The position numbers and the translations under genes were made by a program. Of a DNA stretch of 64,000 bases, positions 50,194 to 62,980 are shown in pieces; positions within the stretch are counted from its first letter, which is position 1; every line of letters begins with the position of its first letter. Source of the stretch: Cephalopachus bancanus (Eukaryota; Chordata; Mammalia; Primates; Tarsiidae). Location of the stretch: NCBI GenBank assembly GCA_027257055.1, contig JAPVLO010002670.1, positions 1-64,000 on the forward strand. Direction: 5' to 3'. Below the pieces are notes generated by a model. It did not search any database. It was not told the DNA's origin and saw only the letters and a list, made by a program, of their open reading frames with translations.

Positions 50194-52308
50194 ATGCCCC
50201 TCACAACAAGCCTACACAGGCCGTCTGCGCTTATTCAGCAAGGCAAAAGGGAGAATGACTGCATTTCGCAGCATAGGGAAACGGCAACGGGAAAACTTCA
50301 TAGTATTCAAAACGAAAGCAAGTACTGCTTTTCTACAAGTGAGTGTGTAGCACTCATTTTACTCAGTGTGTGGCACAATTTACATGCTCATTCCAAAATG
50401 TGAACTATTGACATATGGCTCTTCTATGATAAATCAAGCTGTACCTTGAGAATCATTTATTACACCGTACACCAAGCAAGAAGAAAACTACCAGCAAATA
50501 AAAAACAACGCAGTAGACGTTTGACACGCGTTTCCCAAGCTGATACACACTCACAACGAGGGAGAGAAGCCTGTCAGCTTTACATGAATGCCAATGGAGG
50601 AGCAACTGCTTTGGTGAAGAGGGACAGGTAAAATCCAAACATTGTAGAATTCAATAGGTGAACCAATAATGCTTTCCAAAAGTAACAGTGAATCGGTCAT
50701 TTCACTCAGGGTGGCACCATCGTGTTGCGCATTCTTATACAGGAAACATTTCATACAGCTCTGCTAGGCATATGCACTCAGTGTAGTATGATGTACGTTG
50801 AAGAGAAACAGGGAGAATCAGGTATCACACCAAAGACACAGCCAGTATAATCGTTGTTGCCCATTCAGTGACGTGCAGTTTTGAGGATGTCTCCATGAAA
50901 CTCTTATTTTCCGGAAACGAAACAGGGCTCTCGGGCCTTGTTGTCAAATGAATCCGCAGAGCCTTGTATTCGGTATTGATGCCGTGTAAACAGAGGAACT
51001 TTTCAGCATTCACGGTGAATGAAGCCTGCTTGGTGACCAATGGCTGTGGAGATTGGTTCCAGTGAGGGCAGCACGTGAGGTTGCACTCTGGTCACAAACG
51101 CTCCCTGATCTATAGTGTATACACAGGGACGCTCTTGAGAATCAGGGATGAGAGCGTGCACAAAGCCAGCTTAATACAGACTGCCAATGAAATAGCTGGC
51201 AGCGCCGCTTGGATAGCCTGTCCCAGGAAGTCCACGTCACCACCGTTTAAACAGGCTCCGTGCTTCTTCAGAAATGAAAACAGCAGCATTGGTAGTCCTT
51301 ATTAGGTTTCGTGCCATAGGGCAACACATTTAGAATTCTCCCATAAACAAATAATGCTCTCCTGCTCGTCATGGGGAGCACTTATATCACTCTTTGGGGC
51401 ACTTTGTCGCAGAGTTCTATCGTGAAACACGGACGTTTCACTCTCGTAAGCAAAGGCCCTCTATGGGAAGGAACACAAATCAAGGGAAAGAGTGAGAATG
51501 AGGTATTACAGCAGCAGCAATGAAGAATACTAGTCATAGCAATGAGATAACACTGCAGCACACATTTGGCACACACTTCACCAAGGAAGATGCCTATTCA
51601 CTACAGGCCTAGAAGAGGCTATTCCAACAGCAATCACAGTGCAATTGTTTTCCCAGGACAGAAAAGGCTATAAAGAACAATAATACAGAATTTCCCGGGG
51701 CACACATAACGCTTTCCAGCAGTAACTGTGAATGTCTGAGATCACGCATTGTGGCCAGTGGAGTTGAGCTTTCTGAATGTGAAAGGCTGACGAGACGCAC
51801 AGCCAAAGCAGTCACCATGGAGAGCGTAATATACATGAATGGGAACAGTGAGATCAGGAAACTACCATGCACCAATGCCTTAGAGGACTCAATGCCAGTA
51901 AATGACAGGGCAGCACACTTTTCACACAGCATTTTCCAAGGGAGATTCGCATTCAAAACAAGCACAAGGAAGGCAGACAGCTCTTTTTGTCAATGCGATT
52001 GGAGGAGCAATTGTGTTTCTACAACACAAAATTTGAAAAGGAGAAAGATTTCAGAATACACCAGTGAATTCACCATGTCTGCATTCTTACTCTACTGTGG
52101 AGTTCCATAGCCCACCTGTGGCACCACTGAGCTGCACTTTCCCATACGTGACCGATTAAAGTCTTCCTAGGTCAACAGAAGACTCTGCAGAGCATAACTG
52201 AAAATGAGAAGACGACTGTGAGACTCATGTATTGGAGCATGCACCAAGTTAGAATAACATTGAAAACCTGAAAGAGTGCAGACACAGTTGAAGACGTCTC
52301 CAAGAAAG
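50194..52308 (+). repeat. HOR copy type X (2,115 bp)
   Basis: Anchor-phased. X words: gtttgacacgcg near 50519, gttgcgcattc near 50725, ttgttgtcaaatgaatcc near 50939, gtgagggcagcacgtgagg near 51062 and atatcactctttgggg near 51384. It is the shortest copy in block III because of many scattered single-base losses. Confidence 0.85.
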
Positions 52309-54441
52309 ATGCACCCTCACAACAAGCCTAACACAGGCCGTCTGCGCTTATTCAGCAAGGCAAAAGGGAGAATGACTGCATTTCGCAGCATAGGGAAACG
52401 GCAACGGGAAAACTTCATAGTATTCAAAACGAAAGCAAGTCTGCTTTCTACAAGTGAGTGTGTAGCACTCATTTTTCTCAGTGTGTGGCAAATTTACATG
52501 CTCATTCAAAATGTGAGTATTGACATATCGCTTGCTCTATGATAAATCAAGCTGTACCTTGAGAATCATTTATTACACCGTACACCCAGCAGAAGAAGAT
52601 ACTAGCAAATAAAACCAAACGCAGTAGACCTTGACATGGCGTTCCAAGCTGATACACTCACAACGAGGGAGCGAAGCCTGTCAGCTCTTACTCATACATG
52701 CCAACGGAGGAGCAACTGCTTTGGATGGAAGAGGAACAGGTAAAATCAAACTAATTGTAGATTCAATAGGTGAACCAATAATGCTTTCCAAAAGTAACAG
52801 TGAATCGGTCATTTCACTCAGGGTGGCACCATCGTGTTGGCATTCTTATACAGGAAAATTTCATACAGCTCTGCTCGGCATATGCACTCAGTGTAGTATG
52901 GTGTACGTTGAAGAGAAACAGGGAGAATCAGGTATCACACCAAAGACACAGCCAGTATAATCGTTGTTGCCCATTCAGTGACGTGCAGTTTTGAGGAATG
53001 TCTCCCATGGAAGATCTTATTTTCGGAAACGAAAAGAGGCTCTCGGGCCTTGTTGCCAATGAACCGCAGAGCCATTGTATTCGGCATTAGATGCCGTTTA
53101 AAACAGGAGGAAACTTTTCAGCATTCACCGGTGAATGAAGCCTGCTTGTTCCAATGGCTGTGGAGACCTGGTTCCAGTCAGGGCTGCACGTGAAGTTGCA
53201 CTTGCTCACAAACGGTCCCTGACTACTATAGTGGATACACAGGGACGCTCTGAATCAGGGATGAGAGCGTGCACAAAGCAGCTTGATACAGACTGCCAAT
53301 GAATAGCAGTGCAGCGCACGCTTGGATAGCCTGTCCCAGGAAGTCCCACCGTCACCACCGTTTAACACAGGCTCTCCGTGCTTCTTCAGAAATGAAAACG
53401 GCACAGCATTGGTAGTCCTATTAGGTTTCGATGCCATAGGGAAAAACAATTTAGAATTCTCCCATAAACAAATAATGCTCTCCTGCTCGTCACTGGGGAG
53501 CACTTATATCACTCATTGGGTTACTTGTATCGCAGCGTTCTATCCGTGAAACACGCACGTTTCACTCTCGAAGCAAAGGCCCTCTAGGGAAGGAACACAA
53601 ATCAAGGGGAAAGAGTGAGAATGAGGTATTACAGCAGGCAGCAATGAAGAATACTAGTCATAGCAATGAGATAACACTGCAGCACACATTTGACACCACT
53701 TCACAAGGAAGATGCCTATCACTACAGCCTAGGAGAGGCTATTCCCAACAGCAATCCACAGTGCAATTGTTTTCCCAGGACAGGAAAGCTATAAAGAAAC
53801 AATACAAAGAATTCTCCCGGGGCACACACAAGCTTTCCACCAGTAATGTGAATGTCTGAGATCACGCATTGTGGCCCAGTGGAGTTGAGCTTTCTGAATG
53901 TGAAGGCTGACGAGACGCACAGCCAAAGCAGTCACCATGGAGAGCGTAATATACATGAATGGGAACAAGTGAAATCAGGAAGTACAGCATGCACCAATGC
54001 TTAGAGGACTCAATGCCAGTAAATGACAGGGCAGCACATTTTCAACAGCATTTTCCAAGGGAGATTCGCATTCAAACAAGCACAAGGAAGGCAGACAGCT
54101 CTTTTTCGTCAATGCGATTGGCGGAGCAATTGTGTTCCTCACCACACAAAATTTGAAAAAGAGAAAGATTTCAGAATACACCAGTGAATTCACCATGTCA
54201 TGCATTCTTACTCTATTGTGGATTCCATAGCCCACCCTGTGGCACCACTGAGCTGCACTTTCCATACGTGACGATTAAAGTCTTCCTAGGTCAAACAGAA
54301 CAACTCTGCAGAGCTAACTGAAAATGAGAAGACGACTGTGAGACTCATGTATTGGAGCATGCACAAGTTAGAATAACATTGATATCCTGAAAGAGTGCAG
54401 CACACAGTTGAAGGCCCGTCTTCCTCCAAGACCCAAGAAAG
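52309..54441 (+). repeat. HOR copy type Y (2,133 bp)
   Basis: Y words: ttttctcagtgtgtggca near 52472, gtagtatggtgtacg near 52893, gccgtttaaaacagg near 53093, and tcattgggttacttgtatcgcagcg near 53513. Single-base losses are scattered. Confidence 0.85.
54421..54434 (+). other. Z-type insertion before the HOR anchor
   Basis: About 10-14 bp (ttcctccaagacc) are added between the cccgtc and caagaaag words that are adjacent or nearly so in other types. A related insertion (gtgtcttcactcagac) is at about 60829-60848, before the next Z anchor. It is a useful subtype marker. Confidence 0.7.
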
Positions 54442-56575
54442 ATGCACCTCACACAAGCCTAAACACAGGCGTCTGCGCTTATTCAGCAAGGCAAAGGGAG
54501 AATGACTGCATTTCGCAGCATAGGGAAACGGCAACGGGGAAAACTTCATAGTATTCAAAACGAAAGCAAGTACTGCTTTTCTACAAGTGAGTGTGTAGCA
54601 CTCATTTTTCTCAATGTGTGGCACAATTTACATGCTCATTCCAAAATGTGAAGTATTGACATATCGCTCTGCTGTGATAAATCAAGCTGTACCTTGAGAA
54701 TCATTTATTACACCGTACACCCAAGAAGAAAATACCAGCAAATAAAACCAACGCAGTAGACCTTTGACATGGCGTTCCAAGCTGATACACATCACAACGA
54801 GGGAGCGAGCCTGTCAGCTCTTACTCATACTTGCCAACGGAGGAGCAACTGCTTTGGATGGAAGAGGACAGGTAAAATCAAAAACATTGTAGAATTCAGT
54901 AGGTGAACCAATAATGCTTTCCCAAAGTAACAGTGAATCGGTCATTTCACTCAGGTGGCACCATCGTGTTGGCTTCATTACAGGAAACATTTCATACAGC
55001 TCTGCTAGGATATGCACTCAGTGTGTAGTATGATGTACGTTGAAGAGAACAGGAGAGAATCAGGTATCACACCAAAGACACAGCAGTATAATCGTTGTTG
55101 CCCCATTCAGTGACGTGCAGTTTTGAGGAATGTCTCCATGGAAGACTCTTATTTCCGGAAACGAAACAGAGGCTCTCGGGCCTTGTTGGCAAATGAACCG
55201 CAGGGCCATTGTATTCGGCATTAGATGCCCGTTTAAACACAGGAAACTTTCAGCATTCACGGTGAATGAAGCCTGCTTGGTCACCAATGGCTGTGGAGAC
55301 CTGGTTCAGTCAGGGCTGCACGTGAAGTTGCACTCTGCTCACCAAACGGTCCCTGACTATATAGTGTATACACAGGGACGCTCTGAGATCAGGGATGAGA
55401 GCGTGCCAAAGCCAGCTTAATACAGACTGCCAATGAATAGCAGTGCAGCGCACGCTTGGATAGCCTGTCCCCAGGAAGTCCACCGTCACCACCAGTTTAA
55501 CACAGGCTCTCCGTGCTTCTTCAGAAATGAAAACGGCACAGTTTGGTAGTCCTTAGTAGGTTTCGATGCCATAGGGTTAAAACAATTTTGAATTCTCCCA
55601 TAAACAAATAATGCTCTCTATCGTCACTGGGGAGCACTTATATCACTCATTGGGGCACTTTGTATCGCAGAGTTCTATCCGTGAAACACGCACGTTTCCT
55701 CTCGTAAGCAAAGGCCCTCTAAGGAAAGGAAAACAAATCAAGGGAAAGAGTGAGAATGAGGTATTACAGCAGGCAGCAATGAAGAATACTAGTCATTGCA
55801 ATGAGATAACACTGCAGCACACATTTGGCACACACTTCACCAAGGAGATGCCTATTCACTACAGGCCTAGGAGAGGCTATTCCCAACAGCAATCCACAGT
55901 GCATTGTTTTCCCGGACAGGAAAAGCTATAAAGAAACAATAACAAAGAATTCTCCCGGGGCACACACACGCTTTCCCACCAGTATCTGTGAATGTCTGAG
56001 ATCACGCATTGTGGCCCAGTGCAGTTGAGCTTTCCTGAATGTGAAAGGCTGACGAGACGCACAGCCAAAGCAGTCACATAGAGAGGTAATATACATGAAG
56101 GGGAACAAGTGACAATCAGGAAGTACAGGAGCACCAATGCCTTTAGAGGACTCAATGCCAGTAAATGACAGGGCAGCACACTTTTCACACAGCATTGTCC
56201 AAGGGAGATTCGCATCAAACAAGCACAAGGAAGGCAGACAGCTCTTTTTCGTCAATGCGATTGGCGGAGCAATTGTGTTCCTACAACACAAAAATTTGAA
56301 AAAGAGAAAGATTTCAGAATACACCAGTGAATTCACCATGTCATGCATTCTACTCTACTGTGGAGTTCCATAGCCCACCGTGTGGCAGCACTGAGCTGCA
56401 CTTTCCCATACGTGACCGATTAAAGTCTTCCTAGGTCAAACAGAAGAACTCTGCAGAGCTAACTGAAATGAGAAGACGACTGTGAGACTCATGTATTGGA
56501 GCATGCACCAAGTTAGAAAACACATTGATAACCTGAAAGAGTGCAGCCACAGTTGAAAGACCGTCTCCAAGAAAG
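54442..56575 (+). repeat. HOR copy type Z (2,134 bp)
   Basis: Preceded by a small insertion (about 54421-54434) just upstream of the anchor. Z words: tttttctcaatgtgtggcac near 54604, gaattcagtaggtg near 54892, ccatagggttaaaacaattttg near 55568, cccagtgcagttgagc near 56015 and gcattgtccaaggg near 56193. Confidence 0.85.
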
Positions 56576-58708
56576 ATGCACCCTCACAACAGCCTAACCA
56601 GGCGTCTGCGCTTATTCAGCAAGGCAAAAGGAGAATGACTGCATTTCGCAGCATAGGGAAACGGCAACGGGAAAAACTTCATAGTATTCAAAACGAAAGC
56701 AAGTATGCTTTTCTACAAGTGAGTGTGTAGCACTCATTTTACTCAGTGTGTGGCACAATTTACATGCTCATTCCAAATGTGAAGTATTGACATATGGCTC
56801 TGCTATGATAAATCAAGCTGTACCTTGAGATCATTTATTACACCGTACACCAAGCAAGAAAACTACCAGCAAATAAAAAACAAGCAGTAGACGTTTGACA
56901 CGGCGTTCCCAAGCTGATACACATCACAACGAGGGAGAGAAGCCTGTCAGCTCTTACTCATGAATGCCAATGAGGAGCACTGCTTTGGATGGAAGAGGAC
57001 AGGTAAAATCCAAACATTGTAGAATTCAATAGGTGAACCAATAATGCTTTCCCAAAGTAACAGTGATCGGTCATTTCTCAGGGTGGCACCATCGTGTTGC
57101 GCATTCTTATACAGGAAACATTTCATACAGCTCTGCTAGGCATATGCACTCAGTGTAGTATGATGTACGTTGAAAGAGAAACGGGGAGAATCAGGTATCA
57201 ACCAAAGACACAGCCAGTATAATCGTTGTTGCCCCATTCAGTGAGTGCAGTTTTGAGGAATGTCTCCCATGGAAGACTCTTATTTTCCGGAAACGAAACA
57301 GAGGCTCTGGGCTTGTTGTCAAATGAATCGCAGAGCCATTGTATTCGGTATTTGATGCCCGTGTAAACAGAGGAAACTTTTCAGATTCACGGTGAATGAA
57401 GCCTGCTTGGTGACCAATGGCTGTGGAGATCTGGTTCCAGTGAGGGCAGCACGTGAGGTTGCACTCTGGTCACCCAACGTCCCTGACTCCTATAGTGTAT
57501 ACACAGGGACGCTCTGAGATCAGGGATGAGAGCGTGCACAAAGCCAGCTTAATACAGATGCCAATGAATAGCAGTGCAGCGCACGCTTGGATAGCCTGTC
57601 CCAGGAAGTCCACCGTCCACCAGTTTAACACAGGCTCTCCGTGCTTCTTCAGAAATGAAAACAGCACAGCATTGGTAGTCCTTATTTAGGTTTCGATGCC
57701 ATAGGGCAACACAAATTTAGAATTCTCCCATAAACAAATAATGCTCTCCTGCTCGTCACTGGGGAGCACTTATATCACTCTTTGGGGCACTATGTATCGC
57801 AGAGTTCTATCCGTGAAACACGGGTTTCACTCTCGTAAGCAAAGGCCCTCTATGGGACGGAACACAAATCAAGGGGAAAGAGTGAGAATGAGGTATTACA
57901 GCAGGCAGCAATGAAGAATACTAGTCATAGCAATGAGATAACACTGCAGCACACATTTGGCACACACTTCACCAAGGAAGATGCCTATTCACTACAGGCC
58001 TAGAAGAGGCTATTCCCAACAGCAATCCACAGTGCAATTGTTTTTCCAGGACAGGAAAAGGTATAAAGAAACAATAATACAGAATTCTCCCGGGCACACA
58101 TAACGCTTTCCACCAGTAACTGTGAATGTCTGAGATCACGCATTGTGGCCCAGTGGAGTTGAGCTTTCCTGAATGTGAAAGGCTGACGAGACGCACAGCA
58201 AAGCAGTCACCATGGAGAGCGTAATATACATGAATGGGAACAAGTGACGATCAGGAACTAACCATGCACCAATGCCTTAGAGTACTCAATGCCAGTAATG
58301 ACAGGGCAGCACACTTTTCACACAGCATTTTCCAAGGGAGATTCGCATTCAAAACAAGCACAGGAAGGCAGACAGCTCTTTTTCGTCAATGCGATTGGGG
58401 AGCAATTGTGTTTCCTACAACACCAAAATTTGAAAGGAGAAAGATTTCAGAATACACCCAGTGAATTCACCATGTCATGATTCTTACTCTACTGTGGAGT
58501 TCCATGCCACCCTGTGGCACCACTGAGCTGCACTTTCCCATACGTGACGATTAAAGTCTTCCTAGGTCAAACAGAAGAACTCTGCAGAGCATAACTGAAA
58601 ATGAGAAGACGCCTGTGAGACTCATGTATTGGAGCATGCACAAGTTAGAATAACATTGAAACCTGAAAGAGTGCAGCACCACAGTTCAAGACCCGTCTGC
58701 CAAGAAAG
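56576..58708 (+). repeat. HOR copy type X (2,133 bp)
   Basis: Second X copy, with the same X words: gtttgacacggcg near 56892, gttgcgcattc near 57096, ttgttgtcaaatgaatcg near 57313, gtgagggcagcacgtgagg near 57440 and atatcactctttgggg near 57773. Its deletions fall at different bases from those in the X copy at 50194. Confidence 0.85.
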
Positions 58709-60857
58709 ATGCACCCTCACAACAAGCTAACACAGGTCATCTGCGCTTATTCAGTAAGGCAAAAGGGGGAATGACTGCATTTCGCAGCATAGGGAAACGG
58801 CAACGGGAGAAACTTCATAGTATTCAAAACGAAAGCAAGTTCTGCTTTTCTACAAGTGAGTGTGTAGCACTCATTTTTCTCAGTGTGTGGCACAATTTAC
58901 ATGCTCATTCCAAATGTGAAGTATTGACATATCGCTTGCTATGATAAATCAAGCTGTACCTTGAGAATCATTTATTGCACCGTACACCAGCAAGAAGAAG
59001 ACTACAAGCAAATAAAAAACCACGCAGTAGACCTTTGACATGGCGTTCCAAGTGATACACATCACAAACGAGGGAGCGAAGCTTGTCAGCTCTTACTCAT
59101 ACATGCCAACGGAGGAGCAACTGCTTTGGATGGAAGAGGAACAGGTAAAATCAAAATCATTGTAGAATTCAATAGGTGAACCAATAATGCTTCCCAAAAG
59201 TAACAGTGAATCGGTCATTTCACTCAGGGTGGCACCATCGTGTTGGCATTCTTATACAGGAAACATTTCATACAGCTCTGCTAGGCATATGCACTCAGTG
59301 TAGTATGGTGTACGTTGAAGAGAAACAGGGAGAATCACGTATCACACCAAAGACACAGCAGTATAATCGTTGTTGCCCCATTCAGTGACGTGCAGTTTTG
59401 AGGAATGTCTCCATGGAAGACTCTTATTTTCCGAAACGAACAGAGGCTCTCGGGCCTTGTTGCAAATGAACCGCAGAGCCATTGTATTCGCATTAGATGC
59501 CGTTTAAAACAGGAAACTTTTCAGCATTCACCGGTGAATGAAGCCTGCTTGTTCTCCAATGGATGTGGAGACCTGGTTCCGTCAGGGCTGCACGTGAAGT
59601 TGCACTCTGCTCACCAAACGGTCCTGATACTATAGTGGATACACAGGGACGCTCTGAGAATCAGGGATGAGAGCGTGCACAAAGCCAGCTTGATACAGAC
59701 TGCCAATGAATAGCAGTGCAGCGCACGCTTGGATAGCTGTCCCAGGAAGTCCCACGTCACACCAGTTTAAAACAGGCTCTCCGTGCTTCTTCAGAAATGA
59801 AAACGGCACAGCATTGGTAGTCCCTATTAGGTTTCGTTGCATAGGGAAAAACAATTTAGAATTTCCTCATAAACAAATAATGCTCTCTGCTCGTCACTGG
59901 GGAGCACTTATATCACTCATTGGGTTACGTTGTATCGCAGCGTTCTATCGTGAAACACGCACGTTTCACTCTCATAAGCAAAGGCCTCTAAGGGAAGGAA
60001 CACAAATCAAGGGGAAAGAGTGAGAATGAGGTATTACAGCAGGCAGCAATGAAGAATACTAGTCATAGCAATGAGATACACTGCAGCAACATTTGGCACA
60101 CACTTCACCAAGGAAGATGCCTATTCACTACAGCCCTAGGAGAGGCGTTCCAACAGCAATCCACAGTGCAATTGTTTTCCCAGGACAGGAAAAGCTATAA
60201 AGAAACAATAACAAAGAATTCTCTCGGGGCACACAACACGCTTTCCCAGCAGTAACTGTGAATGTCTGAGATCACGCATTGTGCCCAGTGGAGTTGAGCT
60301 TTCCTGAATGTGAAAGGCTGATGAGACGCACAGCCAAAGCAGTCACCATGGAGATCGTGTAATATACATGAAGGGGAACAAGTGACAATCAGGAAGTACA
60401 GCATGCACAATGACTTAGAGGACTCAATGCCAGTAAACGACAGGACAGGACACTTTTCACCAGCATTTTCCAAGGGAGATTCGCATTCAAACAAACACAA
60501 TGAAGGAGCAGCTCTTTATCGTGAATGCAATTGGCGGAGCAATTGTGTTTCCTACAACACAAAAATTTGAAAAAGAGAAGATTTCAGAATACACCCAGTG
60601 AATTCACCATGTCATGCATTCTTACTACTGTGGAGTTCCATAGCCACCCTGTGGCACCCTGAGATGCACTTTCCCATACGTGACGATTAAAGTCTTCCTA
60701 GGTCTAACAGAACAACTCTGCAGAGCATAACTGAAAATGAGAAGACGACTGTGAGACTCATGTATTGGAGCATGCACCAAGTTAGAATAACATTGATATC
60801 CTGAAAGAGCGCAGCACACAGTTGAAGACCGTGTGTCTTCACTCAGACCCAAGAAAG
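58709..60857 (+). repeat. HOR copy type Y (2,149 bp)
   Basis: Second Y copy: gtagtatggtgtacg near 59300, gccgtttaaaacagg near 59499, tcattgggttacgttgtatcgcagcg near 59917. It also ends with the insertion that precedes the following Z anchor (about 60829-60848). Confidence 0.85.
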
Positions 60858-62980
60858 ATGCACCTCACAACAAGCTAACACAGGCCGTCTGCGCTTATTC
60901 AGCAAGCCAACGGGAGAATGACTGCATTTCGCAGCATAGGGAAACGGCAACGGGAAAACTTCATAGTATTCAACACGAAAGCAAGTACTGCTTTTCTACA
61001 AGTGAGTGTGTAGCACTCATTTTTCTCAATGTGTGCACAATTTACATGCTCATTCCAAAAAGTGAAGTATTGACATATCGCTCTGCTATGATAATCAAGC
61101 TGTACCTTGAGATCATTTATTACACCGTACACCAGCAAGAAGAAACTACCAGCAAATAAACCAACGCAGTAGACCTTTGACATGGGTTTCCCAGCTGATA
61201 CACACTCACAACGAGGGAGCGAGGCCTGTCACTTCTTTCATATTGCCAACGGAGGAGCAATGCTTTGGATGGAAGAGGACAGGTAAAATCAAAAACATTG
61301 TAGAATTCAGTAGGTGAACCAATAATGCTTTCCCAAAAGGAACAGTGAATCGGTCATTTCACTGAGGGTGGCACCATGGAGTTGAGCATTCTTATACAGG
61401 AAACATTTCATCCAGCTCTGCTAGGCATATGCACTCAGTGTAGTATGATGTACGTTGAAGAGAAACGGAGAGAATCAGGTATCACCCAAAGACACAGCCA
61501 GTATAATCGTTGTTGCCCATTCAGTGACGTGCAGTTTTGAGGAATGTTCCCATGGAACTCTTATTTTCCGGAACGAAACAGAGGCTCTCGGGCCTTGTTG
61601 GCAAATGAACCGCAGGGCATTGTATTCGGCATTAGATGCCATTTAAACACAGGAAACTTTTCAGCATTCACGGTGAATGAAGCCTGCTTGGTCACCAATG
61701 GCTGTGGAGACCTGGTTCCTCTCAGGCTGCACGTGAAGTTGCAATCTGTCACCAAACGGTCCTGACTACTATAGTGTATACACAGGGACGCTTGAATATC
61801 AGGGATGAGAGCGTGCACAAAGCCAGCTTAATACAGACTGCCAATGAATAGCAGTGCAGCGCACGCTTGGATAGCCTGTCCCAGGAAGTCCCACCGTCAC
61901 CACAGTTTAACACAGGCTCTCCGTGCTTCTTCAGAAATGAAAATGGCACAGCTTTGGTAGTCCCTAGTAGGTTTCGATGCCATAGGGTAAAACAATTTTG
62001 AATTCTCCCCATAACAAATAATGCTTCCTACTCGTCAGTGGGAGCACTTATATCACTCATTGGGGCACTTGTATCGCAGAGTTCTATCCTTGAAACACGC
62101 ACGTTTCACTCTCGTAAGCAAAGGCCTCTAAGGAAAGGACACAAATCAAGGGGAAAGAGTGGAATGAGGTATTACAGCAAGGCAGCAATGAAGAATACTA
62201 GTCATAGCAATGAGATAACACTGCGGCACATTTGGCACACACTTCACCAAGGAGGATGCCTACTCACTACAGCCTAGGAGAGGCTATTCCCAACAGCAAT
62301 CCACAGTGCAATTGTTTCCCAGGACAGGAAAAGCTATAAAGAAACAATAACAAAGAATTCTCCCGGGCACACACAACGCTTTCCACCAGTATCTCTGAAT
62401 GTCTGAGATCAGCATTGTGGCCAGTGCAGTTGAGCTTTCCTGAATGTGAAAGGCTGACGAGACGCACAGCCAAGCAGTCACCATGAGAGCGTAATATACA
62501 TGAAGGGGAACAAGTGACAATCAGGAAGTACAGCATACAGCAATGCCTTAGAGGACTCAATGCCAGTAAATGACAGGGCAGCCACTTTTCACACAGCATT
62601 GTCCAAGGGAGATTCGCATTCAAAACAAGCACAAGGAAGGCAGACAGCTCTTTTTCGTCAATGCGATTGGCGGAGCAATTGTGTTTCCTACAACACAAAA
62701 ATTTGAAAAAGGAAAGATTTCAGAATACACCCAGTGAATTCACCATGTCATGCATTCTTACTCTACTGTGGAGTTCCCATAGCCCACCGTGTGCAGCACT
62801 GAGCTGCACTTTCCATACGTGACCGATTAAAGTCTTCTAGGTCAAACAGAAGAACTCTGCAGAGCATAACTGAAATGAGAAGACGACTGTGAGATCATGT
62901 ATTGGAGCATGCACCAAGTTAGAATAACATTGATAACCTGAAAGAGTGCAGCACACAGTTGAAGACCGTCTCCAAGAAAG
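60858..62980 (+). repeat. HOR copy type Z (2,123 bp)
   Basis: Second Z copy: tttttctcaatgtgtgcac near 61019, gaattcagtaggtg near 61302, ccatagggtaaaacaattttg near 61980, ccagtgcagttgagc near 62421 and gcattgtccaaggg near 62597. Confidence 0.85.
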
